From Diphasiastrum complanatum (taxonomy: Eukaryota; Streptophyta; Lycopodiopsida; Lycopodiales; Lycopodiaceae), in contig CM055107.1 of assembly GCA_029204225.1 (NCBI GenBank), positions 2,821,923-2,885,922 of the forward strand: a DNA stretch of 64,000 bases. The letters run 5' to 3'. Under the pieces are notes generated by a model. The model made no database searches and was not told where the DNA came from. It was given only the letters and a program-made list of their open reading frames with translations. Both the position numbers and the translations under genes were made by a program. Below, piece after piece: positions 10,686 through 21,885 of this stretch. Position 1 is the stretch's first letter, and the number at the start of each line of letters is the position of its first letter.

Positions 10686-11073
10686 GTTAATGTAGATGGT
10701 TGATGATTTAACATAGATATGGATGATGTTTAAATGTTTCGTGGGTTAGAAGTTAAGATCTGCTTCTTTGTGTTCTTGTTTGGAAATGTAAATATTGTAG
10801 ATAAGCTCTGATCTTCACACTTTGTCTTCTTGCCTTTCTTGGCATTTCTTTACTAGAAATAGCTTTTTAGTTATGGATTTCTTGCATATTTTAGGATTTT
10901 GTTTGGCTGGTTTCGTACTAGTTTCTTGGTTTTTGGGTTGAGGATCTTTATTGCAAGCTTTAGGTTCGAGCTCGGTGGGAAGGGTGAAGGCGGAATAGAA
11001 CTATACTACAACAAAATGAGATGAGTGGTTGAGAGAAAAATAGATTTTGATATGTGCTAGAATCTGCAAACAT

Positions 11074-11091
11074 TGGCACCATTGTCGGGGA
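11074..11091 (+). promoter_or_regulatory. Primer-binding site, probable Asp-tRNA type (gypsy)
   Basis: TGGCACCATTGTCGGGGA follows a CAAACA that could be the end of a 5' LTR. It differs by two or three bases from the TGGCGCCGTTGCCGGGGA site complementary to plant Asp-tRNA, used by many plant gypsy elements. A weaker partial copy lies near 11146. So the CT-rich DNA upstream (about 10100-11072) is probably an LTR, but its start is not defined. No gag follows; at 11300 an antisense fragment begins. Confidence 0.5.
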
Positions 11092-11306
11092 ACAAACCAG
11101 AGTCACCTGCATGGCAGGCATGAATACTTACCACTGTACTACATTGGCGTTGTTGCCCGGCTTGCAAAACACAACTCACAAACCTATTATGAATATGTTA
11201 CTTTGAAAATGTTTACCCTTCAACTGAGGCTCAGCTGACTACACAAACACTGTCTGTTTTCACATAAACACTGCAAGAAACATATTCAACGATTATTTAC
11301 AAGTGC

Positions 11307-12075
11307 TCATTGTGGTGGAAGTGGAGGAAGTGGTATTAGGACGTGATTCAAGGTTAGTGCGTTGTCGTGTGGGAGGAGGGCTAGCGGAGGTGGAGGCTGC
11401 GCCACAGATACGTTTGTTGGCCGGTGTGTTAGTTGCAGCCGAGTGAGTAGAGGTAGTAGCAGTGGAAGGAAGATAGAGGTTAGCGTGTGGAATGACAGTG
11501 GAAAGGAGAGTAGAACATTGCAAACCCCGAAGCTTCTATTCGAGGAGGGTACAAAAAGGTTACATAGAATGGGCCCGGCGACTATTCTGTCGCGCGAGTT
11601 GGGTTTAATGGCCTGCCTGAGTTCGGTGAAAACAAAGGTGGACCAGTCATAGGGTACTACACAGGGGTTAGAAAATTCTTTATAGAATTTCACGATTTGG
11701 CTCAGGAGGTTAGATTGTATGTGCTCCCTTGCGCAAGCTGGAAATGACGAGGAAGTTATTCAGGAGATAGGCAGCGGATTGAATGATAGGGTTATTGATA
11801 GCCTCTATCAAATAATTGTTGTTAGTCTTTTTCTGGGTTTCAGGACCGAGTGGAGTTATAAACGGTTGGATGAGGGCAGGGGCACCTCGATGAGAGAATT
11901 TTTGGCATTTACCAGTAACAATTCCTATTGTTGCTAGTGAGTCTGCATTCACATGCACACGATGTAGCCTGTCAAGGTACTGAATGTAAAAGCGACTTTT
12001 CTTTTTATCCCATGTGGCGTAGGCCATGAGGATGAGCTGCATGTTAAGGGCGACAGAGAAGAGCTTTGCACCACT
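11307..12075 (-). pseudogene. Divergent accessory-ORF homologue, N-terminal domain
   Basis: The minus-strand frame is related to the N-terminal domain of the accessory ORF at 18928. TWDKKKSRFYIQ matches TWKEEKSKFYIT; DSLATIGIVTG matches AALVAIGISFG; YLIEAINNPIIQSAAYLLNN matches YLLEAITEPSIHVAAQLLNH; TELRQAIKPNSRDRIVAGP matches the copy A/B region around GELKRAIKANTK. A frameshift or stop near 11700 splits it. It ends in a Pro/Thr-rich linker (11307-11500) with no coiled coil or C-terminal domain. About the first 60 residues are missing. It is clearly divergent, so it belongs to a different element family. Confidence 0.7.
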
Positions 12076-12783
12076 TTTTTATATATTTGATTTTCAAGAT
12101 CTGACTATGCAAATAGGATAATTTCACTACCCTGAGTCCAAAATTGATGTTTGCAAAGGTTGGTTCTGGGATCTTGATGCTCTACGAAGGTTCCAAATAT
12201 TCTGCCTCTCTGAACCCTCGTATACACTCAAATTTTATGATTTTTCCATCAATAACTCTCGTAGAGATTTTTATAGATGTCTCTGAGTCAAATTTAGTGA
12301 CTGACAAGGCTACGAGAGTTATTTCCCAAAGGATCTCAAAAAATCATGGAAAAAGTGCTCTTTTTTAGTAATTTTTGGTGATATCTTGAGAGATTCTTTA
12401 ATTCATAACTCTTGCAAGGTGGTATACACTTGCATCCAGGTCAGATCTGACTATGGAGAACTCTGTGAGAGTTCTTGTGGAGATTTGGTAGCTGATCCAT
12501 TAGTTTTGATGATGATCTGCTACCCTTTTAATCCCATCTGGGTCTAGATCCTCCTTGGATCCTGTTGGATCTTGCATGATCCACCCAGATCTTGCCCAAT
12601 CTTGCTGAATCTTAATGGATTTTGCTCGATCTGGCTAGATCTACTTAGTTCCGACTTATTTCCATTATATTTGGTTGTGATGACTTTCGATAGGGCTTGA
12701 TCTGATTCATGTATGCGTTGATAGCCATCACCTGGCTAGATCTGCCTTACTGTAGTGGCCAGTACTTGTGAAGTTAGCTGCCT
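12076..12783 (-). other. Spacer between integrase tail and accessory ORF (minus element)
   Basis: It occupies the same relative place as the pol-to-accessory spacer of copies A and B. It holds a perfect 14-bp inverted repeat: AATAACTCTCGTAG at 12251-12264 and CTACGAGAGTTATT at 12310-12323. Further GAGAGTT/AACTCT variants lie at 12407 and 12458-12475. The 12540-12660 part is a cluster of GATCT/GGATC(T/C) words. No gene is seen. Confidence 0.55.
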
Positions 12784-13045
12784 TTGATGGGTGTATCAAA
12801 GGGCATCCCATCGAGTTGTTCAAGGTTCACGTCTCCATGGCTTAGGATTTCCTTGACACGTTACGGGCCTTCACCTGTGAACTTCAATTTTCCCTTGATC
12901 ACCTTGGTTTTATACATGAGGACTAGGTCTCCAGATCGAATATCCTTCTTGTGTAACCGGCGATCGTGCCATGCTTTGCATCATGATTTTTCGGCTGCTA
13001 GTGCATGTACTGCCAAGAGACTGCCTTTTGCAACTTCAACCCTCG
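12784..13045 (-). pseudogene. Gypsy integrase C-terminal fragment
   Basis: Read on the minus strand this gives AVHALAAEK, KAWHDRRLHKKDI, SGDLVLMYKTKVIKGKLKF and DGMPFDTPI, clearly the end of a gypsy integrase like that of copy B (17840-18060) but divergent. Two in-frame stops replace conserved residues. Its plus-strand side abuts the truncated gag of copy B at about 13046. With the spacer and accessory fragment at 11307-12783 it forms the 3' part of one minus-strand element. Confidence 0.75.
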
Positions 13046-13856
13046 AATGATTTAGCAACGGTATGCCCAGATGGGATATCGAGATCCACAGTATGGAGGC
13101 AATCCAACAGCAAGACTATGACAATCTACTCTTGGATACCCGGAGCGTCTAGTCTTGCCTGCCCCACCAAAGCACTCCACTCCTCTTACCAATTTGATGG
13201 AATCAGAACCTTACAAAAGTGCTGAGCAATGGAGCTATGGTAATGATCAGGAAGGTGGATCTTCATAACAGTATGCCATTTATGCTGCCGCTCAACAACA
13301 AGCCTCGAGAAATTGGGCCAGAGCACCACTTGGATGCTTTGCATGTGGAGAAAATCACATAGTTGCAGAATGCCCAAATAAAGAAAAATTTGTACCATTA
13401 TGTCGTGACTGTGGATATGGGCACTGCTATAAAGACTGTCCAGCAAGACCGAAGCCACCAGCTACAGCGCCTGTAAATTTGATAACAATCAAGCAAGGAT
13501 CGGTAGCTTATAATAAACCAAGTGCACCCTTGATGGTGGTCACCAGAGCACAAAAGCAAAAAGAACCAGTAGTGGATTCAGTATCTGCTGATTCTATACC
13601 ATTGAACGATACACCAACAACATCGGAAGTTTATCCAAATCTTAATGCAGAAAAACGAAGATATCAGGATATGAGACAGTGGATTAAGCATCTGCAAGAA
13701 GAAGAGGAACTTGAAGCTGCTAAAGTAATAGTTGAAATTCGGTCTTCACCATTGCAGCCTTCAAAAAATTTACGTACGGATATGAATGATCAATTACATC
13801 ATCATGAAGAACCCTTCAAGATGACGAAGCCGGAAGCACTACATACATAATTACTC
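13046..13856 (+). pseudogene. gag: Gag C-terminal part with two zinc knuckles (copy B)
   Basis: It starts near 13046 with a Gln/Tyr-rich stretch homologous to the gag at 24708-26330 (LVLPAPP versus MALPAPP). Two knuckles follow, CFACGENHIVAEC and CRDCGYGHCYKDC (about 13350-13445), both CX2CX3HX4C. A VTRAQK motif lies near 13540 and a Glu-rich helix at about 13670-13730. A stop at 13849 separates this from the protease frame. Stops near 13125 and 13278 break the upstream part. Confidence 0.8.
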
Positions 13857-14553
13857 ATGAAGATTTTGTCTAGCAAGATCAATATTTCATTGGGAGAGCT
13901 CCTAAAGTTGGTGCCAAAAGCAAAAGAAGTCTTAGCGCAAAAGTTAGCTCAAGAAGAATCAAAAGACCATCAGGAGCCACTCTTTTGTGCTGGATTTGAA
14001 GAATCTAACGATGTACTACATGTTGAAGCAGCTTGGGAAAGTGAACAAAAGAATATCACATTGCCAATACAACATAGACAATTTTCTAAAGAAGTAGCCA
14101 TGATAGACGGCGGTTCAGGAGTTAACCTGATTTCTACGAAGCTATGTACAAAATGGGGCCTTACAAAGATTAAGCCTGCTACTTTTGCTATTAAGCTAGC
14201 TGATCAAACGACGGTTCGTCCACGAGGAATGGTGGAAGATATACCTGTCAGGATTGCAGGAGTACAGTTCGTCATTACTTTCGTCATGATGGACTTACCA
14301 GAAGCACCAAATGTCTACCGAGTTCTCTTAGGACGTCCATGGTTACGAGTTGCGCAAGTAATTCATAACTAGAGTACCGGCAAAATCGCTTTTGAAAATT
14401 GTGAACGTGCAGTTAGAATTGATCCTTCGACTTGGACTATCAAGCCAGTGGTTCAAAAAGCGGATGACGATTCATCAACAACGGATCACACTTGTGATCG
14501 ACCAGAAAAAAAAAATTGGGAGTTAACTACGATTCTCAAACGGATAGTGTCAA
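13857..14553 (+). pseudogene. Aspartic protease (copy B)
   Basis: The 171-codon open part contains the active-site loop MIDGGSGVNLIS (about 14101-14136). The flap region and the conserved VLLGRPWLRV near 14322-14350 follow. A TAG at 14370 replaces Trp (copy A has TGG), and a small A-run length change near 14508 shifts the frame before the RT linker. The protease matures Gag-Pol. Confidence 0.8.
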
Positions 14554-16335
14554 TTGGAACGAAGCTCTATTGATTGTACAGCAGGATATATGTGTCAACA
14601 AGATATTCAATCAAAGATGAGCGAGATTTTCTTGTTAGATCCAACTTTGGATATGCCAATCACGTTTCCACTAAATGTGCTGAATGTAGCCTGGATATCA
14701 ACGGAACCTATACCAGATCCAATTGAGGATGATCTCATACCAATGATCCATGCCTTAACTTATGATGGCAATGCAGAACTTACGGATGAACAGATTCTAC
14801 ATCATATGGATCCGACCAGATTTCGAGTGCGTAATGTTCCTGATGAACCAACAATCAAATCGCCCAAAGCAGTTATATTGAAGGGAGACAGGATGACAGG
14901 TTTAATGACGAAGAAACACGCAAAGCAACATTATAATACGGTCCTGAAATGGGAAAATCCCCCTCAAAAGATGGATTTAAAGGAAGTGCCACCTCTATTG
15001 GATAAAGACAAAGGAAAAGTCAAGAATGATTCTTCAAGTCATATCTCCAACAAGACATCATCGTTTAGGAAGTCTTCACCTGAGAAGAAAGATTTATCAT
15101 CCCGGAAGTCATCACCTCCACGATCAATTTCTGCTAAGAAGACTAAACGAAGATCCAAGACAAGTCCTTTCGAAAAAGAACAACCAAATGTAGTCCAGCA
15201 TGATATGCCAGAGCATTTTAAACGTTATACACTAGATGATGTAATTATCATGTTACCTAAAGCACATCGTGAACCTGAAGAACACATGCCAGAATCTAAA
15301 GAGGTTTACGATGGCCCAGCTAGGACGCAGCCAATGAATCTTGCAGAACCAGGAGAACCAGAAAAGATTGTACAAGTGGGATCACAACTTACTCCTGAAC
15401 AGTATCAAGCACTCCGTTTGCTACTTATTAAGTATCAAGATTGTTTTGCATGGACTTATCAAGATAAAAAGGGTATTCCGACATCAGTCATTGAACATAC
15501 CATACCTTTAGTACCTGATGCAGTACCAAAGGTTAAAAATTTCTATCGTTGTAATCCTAATGTGACAGATCTGATAAAGAAAGAACTTTGGAGATTGCTT
15601 GACGCCGCTTTCATTTATGAGATCAAGCATACCGAATGGATTTCACCGATTGTCATTGTTCCTAAGAAAAGTGGAAAATTGCGAATTTGTGTGAATCTCA
15701 AAGCATTGAATAAAGTGACACAGAAGGATCACTTTCCGTTACCTTTTACTGAAAGCATTTTGGATCGCCTTGCTGGAGCGGAAGCTTATAGTTTCCTGGA
15801 TGGATTTAGTGGTTACAACCAGGTTAAGATTGCACCTGCCGATCACCATAAAACTGTTTTTGCAACAGAATGGGGCACCTATGCTTACAAAGTAATGTCG
15901 TTTGGACTCTGTAATGCACCAAGTTCATTCCAAAGAGTAATGCAATTTGCCTTTTAAGATTATCTGCAAAAATTCCTTGAAATTTACTTGGACGACTTGG
16001 GAGTTCATAGTACAGATACAGACCACCTAGATCGATTGGAGAAAGTCTTTGAAAGATGCCGCAAATATCAGATTTCTCTAAATCCGGAAAAATACCAGAT
16101 ATGGGTTTCTCACGGAGTGGTGCTTGGACATGTGATATCAAGACATGGTATTGCCACCGATTATTCTAAGATCAAAGTTATTGTGGAATTGCCACCGCCA
16201 GCAAGAATTCGAGGAGTTTATGTGTTTATGGGTCATGCGAACTACTATCGAATTTTTATTATCTTTTTTGCGGATTTAGCACGACCTATATACAAATTAA
16301 CTATTGTTCCTATTTGGATAGTAGAGGCGTTATAA
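14554..16335 (+). pseudogene. Reverse transcriptase of gypsy type (copy B)
   Basis: The 467-codon frame (14554-15957, no ATG because it is a polyprotein part) has a ~270-residue linker with a basic Ser-rich stretch (KKTKRRSK). RT follows: ISPIVIVPKKSGKLRICVN (about 15640), SFLDGFSGYNQVKIAPAD with the first catalytic Asp (about 15790), and FGLCNAPSSFQRVM (about 15901). A TAA at 15955-15957 interrupts it. The same frame then continues with YLDD (15985-15996), the catalytic Asp pair, and the thumb/connection to 16335, where another TAA stops it. It would copy element RNA to DNA. Confidence 0.9.
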
Positions 16336-16791
16336 GCCTTTGAAAAGTTAAAAAAAGCATTATCTTCAACACCAATACTGTGTTCTCCATATTGAACATT
16401 AGAGTTTCATGTTCATACGGACGCCTCAAAATACGCCATTGGATCAGTTTTGACGCAGCCAGGTGACTATAAGAAGGATTATCCTATACGATTTGCAAAC
16501 AAACAGCTTACAGATCCAGAGAAGAATTATTCAACAACAGAACGTGAAGTGCTAGCCATAATTTTTTCTGTTCGGAAATTTCATCACTATCTCATGGAAA
16601 CGCACTTTGCATTTTATACGGATCATCAACCGTTACTTTACTTGGTAAATGAGAAGTGTAATACTGGATGTATTGCAAGATGGTTATTATTATTGACTGA
16701 ATTTGACTTTTGAATTGTAGTCAGAAAGGGGAAGCAACATTATCTAGCCGATCACGTTTCACGAATTGAATCCGCACCAGTTAATACTGAA
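16336..16791 (+). pseudogene. RNase H (copy B)
   Basis: Same frame as RT. Catalytic residues are visible: Asp in HTDASKYAIGS (about 16410-16445), Glu in TEREVLAIIF (about 16540), Asp in YTDHQPLLYL (about 16615). Stops at about 16395 and 16711 (TGA where Trp or Glu is expected) break the frame. The end joins the ADHVSRIE motif (about 16748) leading into integrase. RNase H removes the RNA strand during reverse transcription. Confidence 0.85.
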
Positions 16792-18115
16792 GTGGATGAT
16801 GAACTGTTAGATGTTGCGTTGTTCTATGTTGAAGCAGTACCTGAGTGGGCGACAGATATTGTTGAGTACCTGATGCTAGGACAACTGAATGACTCTTTGA
16901 CAAAAGTACAAAAAAGACAATTGATTCATAAGGCTCAACCTTATCAATTAATTGCAGGACAATTGTATCGTCGTGGATCAGATAATATTTTACGAAGAGG
17001 TGTTTTACCGCATGAAGTACCAGATCTAATCATGTTTTCACATGATGGCATGGGTGGATGACACTTCTCTACAGATGTTACTATTTGCAAACTTTTGCAA
17101 TCCGTTTGTTGATGGCCTACACTTCATAAGGACACATAAAATTTTATTCAGACAAGTGATGTCTGTCAACGAGCACGACGGCCTACTTGACAGAATTATC
17201 AACCCTTACATCCGGTTTTATCGCAAGCACCGTTTGAAAAATGGGGACTGGATTATGTTGGTCCTATTCATCCCGCTGCTCAAGGATCTCAGGCTCGCTA
17301 CATTATCGTTGCAACTGATTATATGACCAAGTGGGTTGAAGCCAAAGCTGTCAAAGTAGCTGATGCGAAATCTACAACTAAATTTCTATATGAAAATATT
17401 ATAGTCAGATTTGGATGTCCGATCGAAATTGTCAGTGGATCGGGATACACACTTTGTTAATCAAACAATAAAGTGTTTACTGGAAGATTTTTTTGTTATA
17501 CATAGATTTAGTACTCCCTATTATCCCAGAGGGAATGGCCAAGCTGAATCTTCCAATAAGATTCTCTGCACCATTATGACAAAGACAGTTGAAGCGAGTC
17601 GGTCTGATTGGAAACATAAACTGTATGCAGCATTATGGGCATTCACAACCGCTTACAAAAATAGTACAAATCAAACACCTTTTCAGCTGGTTTATGGTCA
17701 AGATGTTGTTATGCCAATTGAATTTTTAATTCCATCTTTATGCATAGCAGCAATGGAACGATTAAATGATGATCAGTCTTTACAACTTCGCCACGATGCG
17801 TTGCACAAATTATGTGAAACCCGATTGATGGCAGTTCATGCCTTAGCAGCAGAGAAAGCCCACCGCAAGGCATGGCACGATTGGCGATTGCATAAGAAAA
17901 ATCTGGAAGCAGGAGATCTTGCATTGATGTACAAAACCAAGCTGATCAAGGGTAAGTTGAAGTTTACTGGGGAAGGCTCGTATAAAGTGAAGAAAATCCT
18001 GAACTATGGCGCAATAATTCTTGAGCACTTGGATGGAAAACGATTTGATACTCTGGTAAATGGCAGCCGATTATGCAAGTTTCGGCAGCCTGCTTCGCCA
18101 GTTCAGCAAGCCTGA
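16792..18115 (+). pseudogene. Integrase (copy B)
   Basis: N-terminal part in frame to 17061. The HHCC region is spread over shifted frames (17042-17230). The catalytic core has GLDYVGPIHP (about 17247), VSxRDTHF (about 17437, broken by a 1-bp insertion relative to copy A) and GNGQAESSNK (about 17533), which is the D-D-35-E triad. The C-terminal domain (17840-18115) has GDLALMYKTK and ends SPVQQA before the stop. No chromodomain. It inserts the element DNA into the genome. Confidence 0.85.
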
Positions 18116-18927
18116 TCTCAATATATTTTTTCATTTTATTTGTTTTCAATTTTTTGTTTTCAGTACTTAATTTGCTGACTTTTTTTTGGAAAAAGACAGT
18201 TAAAAAATAATAATAATAAGGAAAGACTGATGAGCAAAAGTCAGGAAGTCATCAGCATAAGGAAACGGAAGCACAGTATTTTTATGGAAAATGACTTAGA
18301 AAACCATTGTTTTGGGTCGATTTGGCCAATACAGTATCAGAAACCTTCGCTGAGCTCTCAGACTGTACATCCACCTTTTTTTTATCTAAATTGAGGTGGG
18401 CGAAGGTTTCTGACAAGAGAAAATTCAATTTTTGAGTCAGGCGAATGTTCAGTGATATGCCATTTTGGGAACCTTCGTCGAGCATCATAAAGTCATTATG
18501 AACCTTCGTCGACCTGCTAGATGATCTTAAAATGTCAAATTAGGTTGTCCATAGGTTCAGATTGTGGAAAAAAGCATTTATGACAGTACCTGGGCGAAGG
18601 ACCCTCCTGGGCGAAGGTTCATCCTTCGCCAGCCCTGGAAAACGTTCGCCTGATAGGTTCAGATCCCTAGAAACCTTCGCCGAGATTTTTATAGCCTATT
18701 TTTACAGTACTGTACATGTTTGCAAATTTTTGTTCAGAACTGATCAACCCAACTACTATTCAATGTAATGGACCCACCAAATTCACCTATAAGTTGGCTG
18801 AATTTGATTCATTCCTCACTTGTGCTAGCAAAGCTCTTGCAAATTTTTCTTGCGACCAAAGCCTTCCAAATTTCTTGTATTGTCTTCTGATACATTCTCA
18901 CGCGGTTATAATTCCTTTCTGATAATC
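18116..18927 (+). other. Spacer between pol and accessory ORF (copy B)
   Basis: Close copy of 2514-3374. It keeps the GGCGAAGG/CCTTCGCC motif set, including the perfect hairpin GGCGAAGG (18610-18617), TTCAT, CCTTCGCC (18623-18630). Homopolymer tracts differ between the copies (18200-18215, 18375-18386). No ORF of note. Confidence 0.7.
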
Positions 18928-21869
18928 ATGTCTTCTACCGATACTTCCCAGTCTTCGCGCTATACTATCAATCGTGATGTCCCATCTGCAACGGACATCA
19001 TGATTCTTCCTAGCACAAGCATGGTCACTCAGTGGATGACCCTTGCGGAGCCTCTACTTACTACAATGGGTATTCATGAGAGAGCCTTTTCGGGACGCGT
19101 CAATATGGATTTCATCACTCTTGCCTTCAGTACGTGGAAGGAAGAGAAATCCAAGTTTTACATCACCTTTCAAGGAGCCACACACAAGGTGCGCGTCACT
19201 GAGGCCGCACTTGTAGCTATAGGAATCTCATTTGGTACGCACGCCTCACCCAATCACAAGCACGCCAAACAGGCCATCAAGCCATACATTGACCTCACCA
19301 ACGATCTGCATTGGACTAATGATGGTTACCTTCTGGAAGCCATCACTGAGCCTTCCATCCACGTCGCTGCCCAATTGTTGAATCATTTCCTGATGGTTGG
19401 CAACCTCAGGAAAGACCGCATCACATCTCAAATCCTTCACAGGATAGTGGAGTCCCACATAAAGTTGGCCAAAGCCCCTCTTGAACCATATAACTGGTTC
19501 AAGACTGTTTCTGGTGAGCTCAAGCGAGCTATTAAGGCCAATACAAAGTAGCAGTTCGCCATTGGCTCTCTATTGTCCCTCTTAGCCGCTTCTCACTTAG
19601 AAAACAAAATCCATGCCTTCCACCTGGATTCTGTGCTTTCGGTTTACGAAGAAGCACCAGCCGAGTCATCTCACCAGGCCTCAAGTTCTCGTAGTCCTCA
19701 TCGTCCACGCAGCGAGATCGTAATTCCTGACTCGCCTTCCGCGTCACGACGTCATACTAGGCATACCTCGTCAGTTGCACTTCCACCCCCTGCTGCTGTT
19801 CGCACTGAACTTCCCATTCCCCTCGCCTCTGATGCTTCCCTCGCCTCTGCTCCCATACAAGAACAGTGTGTGACTATTGGGCCTACCATTCCCATCACAG
19901 CTGCCCAGGCCGCCTCACCCCCGCACACCGAAGCAACCTCACCCAGCACACAGTTCTTCATGGATATGTGCGATGATTCCGACCCCCTTGGGGCCACCGA
20001 AATCTTTGAAATGCCCCAGATCTCAGCACCCTTTGAATCCCAATCCCCTGGAAGAGGATTTGGACATATCCATGAAGCGTCAGCAACCACCCACACAGCT
20101 AGCCCAGCCACACTTCGGGTCGACAAAGCTGTCAAGTCACCAAAGCAGTTCGACGCCATGGTGCCTGAAGGGTTTGAAGACGAGGATATTTTTGAAAAAG
20201 AAGAGACTTTGGCATCTATTCCACGCCTACCACGGACAGTACCATCAGGGTCTCCTGCTGCTGCCACCTCCACGATTATAAATTCCGGTGATGCTCTCGG
20301 GTTAGTTTCAAGCCTTGGGCAAGTGATCCAGTCTATGCTAGATAAAAAAAAAAATGGAACAGAGGATCTCTGTTTTAGGATCTGAAAACACTCTGATCAG
20401 CCAAAAAATTGTCCAGTTGGATCGAGAGGTGAAGATAGCCAAGCAACATGAAGAAAAGGCTGAAAGCGAAAAGACATTGGCCCAGCAACAGGCTGATCGC
20501 TTGGAAACCTACATCAGCTCCCTGCAAAATGCCCTGACAACCGCACAGGATCAGGTAGATAAGACAGTGCAAGATGCCAAGCAACAGGTGCATCTGCTGA
20601 AGGGGCAATTACAAATGGCCAAACAAGATCGCACACGGCTTCAAGGTAAACTGGATGCGACCACCCTTGAGCGTGATGCATATCTACAAACACAAATACC
20701 CGATCATCTGGTCACACCGACGGAGATTGCATATTTGTTCAAGAAAGTGGAAACATACAAAGTGGCCCTTCAGGGATTCCAAGGCCGCTTTGATAGGTTC
20801 AAAGGAGCAGCTTCAACCGAGTTGGAAAAGGCAAAAGAGACCATCAACGTCTATGAAAAAGTTGCCGCTCAAGTGTTAGAAGCCGGACCACAAATCCCCA
20901 TCCCGGTCATGCCGCAATTCTCCCCTTCGCGCCAAGAAGCTATATAGATGGATACAGGGGTTGATTCGAGCATGGACCAGGGGAGAGCTCTAGATCTAGC
21001 AGATCAACCGCCAACTATATCGATAGTACAAGTGGGTCCATCTTCATCAAGGACAAGCCATTTATTCAGAAGGCCCATCAGTGTTGAGGACCAGATCCAG
21101 ACCTTCTTAAAGCAGCATCCACATGAGTCCTCGCGTGGTGGATGGGTTCTCAAATTTAAGACTTCTGAGATCGAGGCCGGCAAAGAATTGGACAAAATAC
21201 CTGCACTGGGAGAGCAGCCGACATAGAGAATCACGGTTTTTTGAGAAAACTCCGGAATCAATTAGGAGTTACGTCGCCAGCCCTCATCAGTTGCGGGTAG
21301 ATCCTTATTACGTGCCAATGCCGCGAAGACAAAAATGGAAAGATTTGGGATTGGCTATGGATAAAATCACCATCCACACGCCCAATTGGCCAATCATCCA
21401 CCAGTCTTAGAGCTGGAATATTTCAGTGGATCTCCACCGGGCCTTACAAGCATATCAGAGAGAGTATGTCCACTCTCCGGATCCAACGGTGCGACAATCG
21501 GCAATGTTTGCAAAAGATCTAACTCTGTTGGCGTCAATGGCAACCAAATGGGATGATTGCCTTCCTACCCTGGCATTTGATCCAAATAGGCCGATGGCCT
21601 CAGAGCAAATCAAAGATCAGCTGCCGATTGCTCGACTGTATTTCCGTGCGGCTATGATGAGAGGCTCTTGGGAATCCCGCTTCACCTCATGGACAATTTC
21701 CAAGTGGATTGTCGGAGCCCACCGTTGTTTCCTTCCGCATAATTTGGATTTCAATACTGCACGCCTTGACTTTATGGAGAAGGTGCAGTATCATTTAATT
21801 AAGATTCTATGCGAAGCCAATAAAGTCCCCAATAACTGCATATTGCAGGTGTTGTGGGACCGCCACCAG
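18928..21869 (+). pseudogene. Accessory ORF of the gypsy element (copy B)
   Basis: ATG at 18928 follows the spacer. Domains in order: N-terminal globular domain (residues 1-~210; e.g. FITLAFSTWKEEKSKF, AALVAIGISFG); Ser/Pro/Ala-rich linker (~210-470); coiled coil (20354-20870, with LAQQQADRLETYISSLQNAL); short linker; C-terminal domain (about 21100-21840, with ARLYFRAAMM and CFLPHNLDFNTA). The frame runs into the polypurine tract. Lesions: TAG 19549, A-run frameshift at 20344-20354, TAG 20945, TAG 21224 (Trp in copy A), 1-2 bp frameshift near 21235, TAG 21408. Length without lesions would be about 970 codons. Family unknown to me; homologues at 11307-12075 and 51754-53740. No membrane segment seen. 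Confidence 0.75.
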
Positions 21870-21885
21870 TTTTGGTGGGGGATAC
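21870..21885 (+). promoter_or_regulatory. Polypurine tract of copy B
   Basis: TTTTGGTGGGGGATAC directly precedes the LTR start TGTTGAAGGG at 21886. It overlaps the last codons of the accessory ORF (QFWWG), so the coding and replication signals share bases. Confidence 0.75.

Noticed and set aside
10442-10714. Open frames made of Glu-Arg or Ser-Leu repeats
   Set aside because: They are translations of the CT microsatellite; same at 27064-27360, 33317-33651 and 55056-55307.
19752-20273. Long minus-strand open frame (173 codons) opposite the accessory ORF
   Set aside because: It mirrors the Ser/Pro-rich linker codons and is a shadow frame; the corresponding frame in copy A is broken differently.
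18928-21869. Accessory ORF as a classical envelope gene
   Set aside because: No signal peptide or membrane-spanning stretch can be seen; the position alone is not enough.
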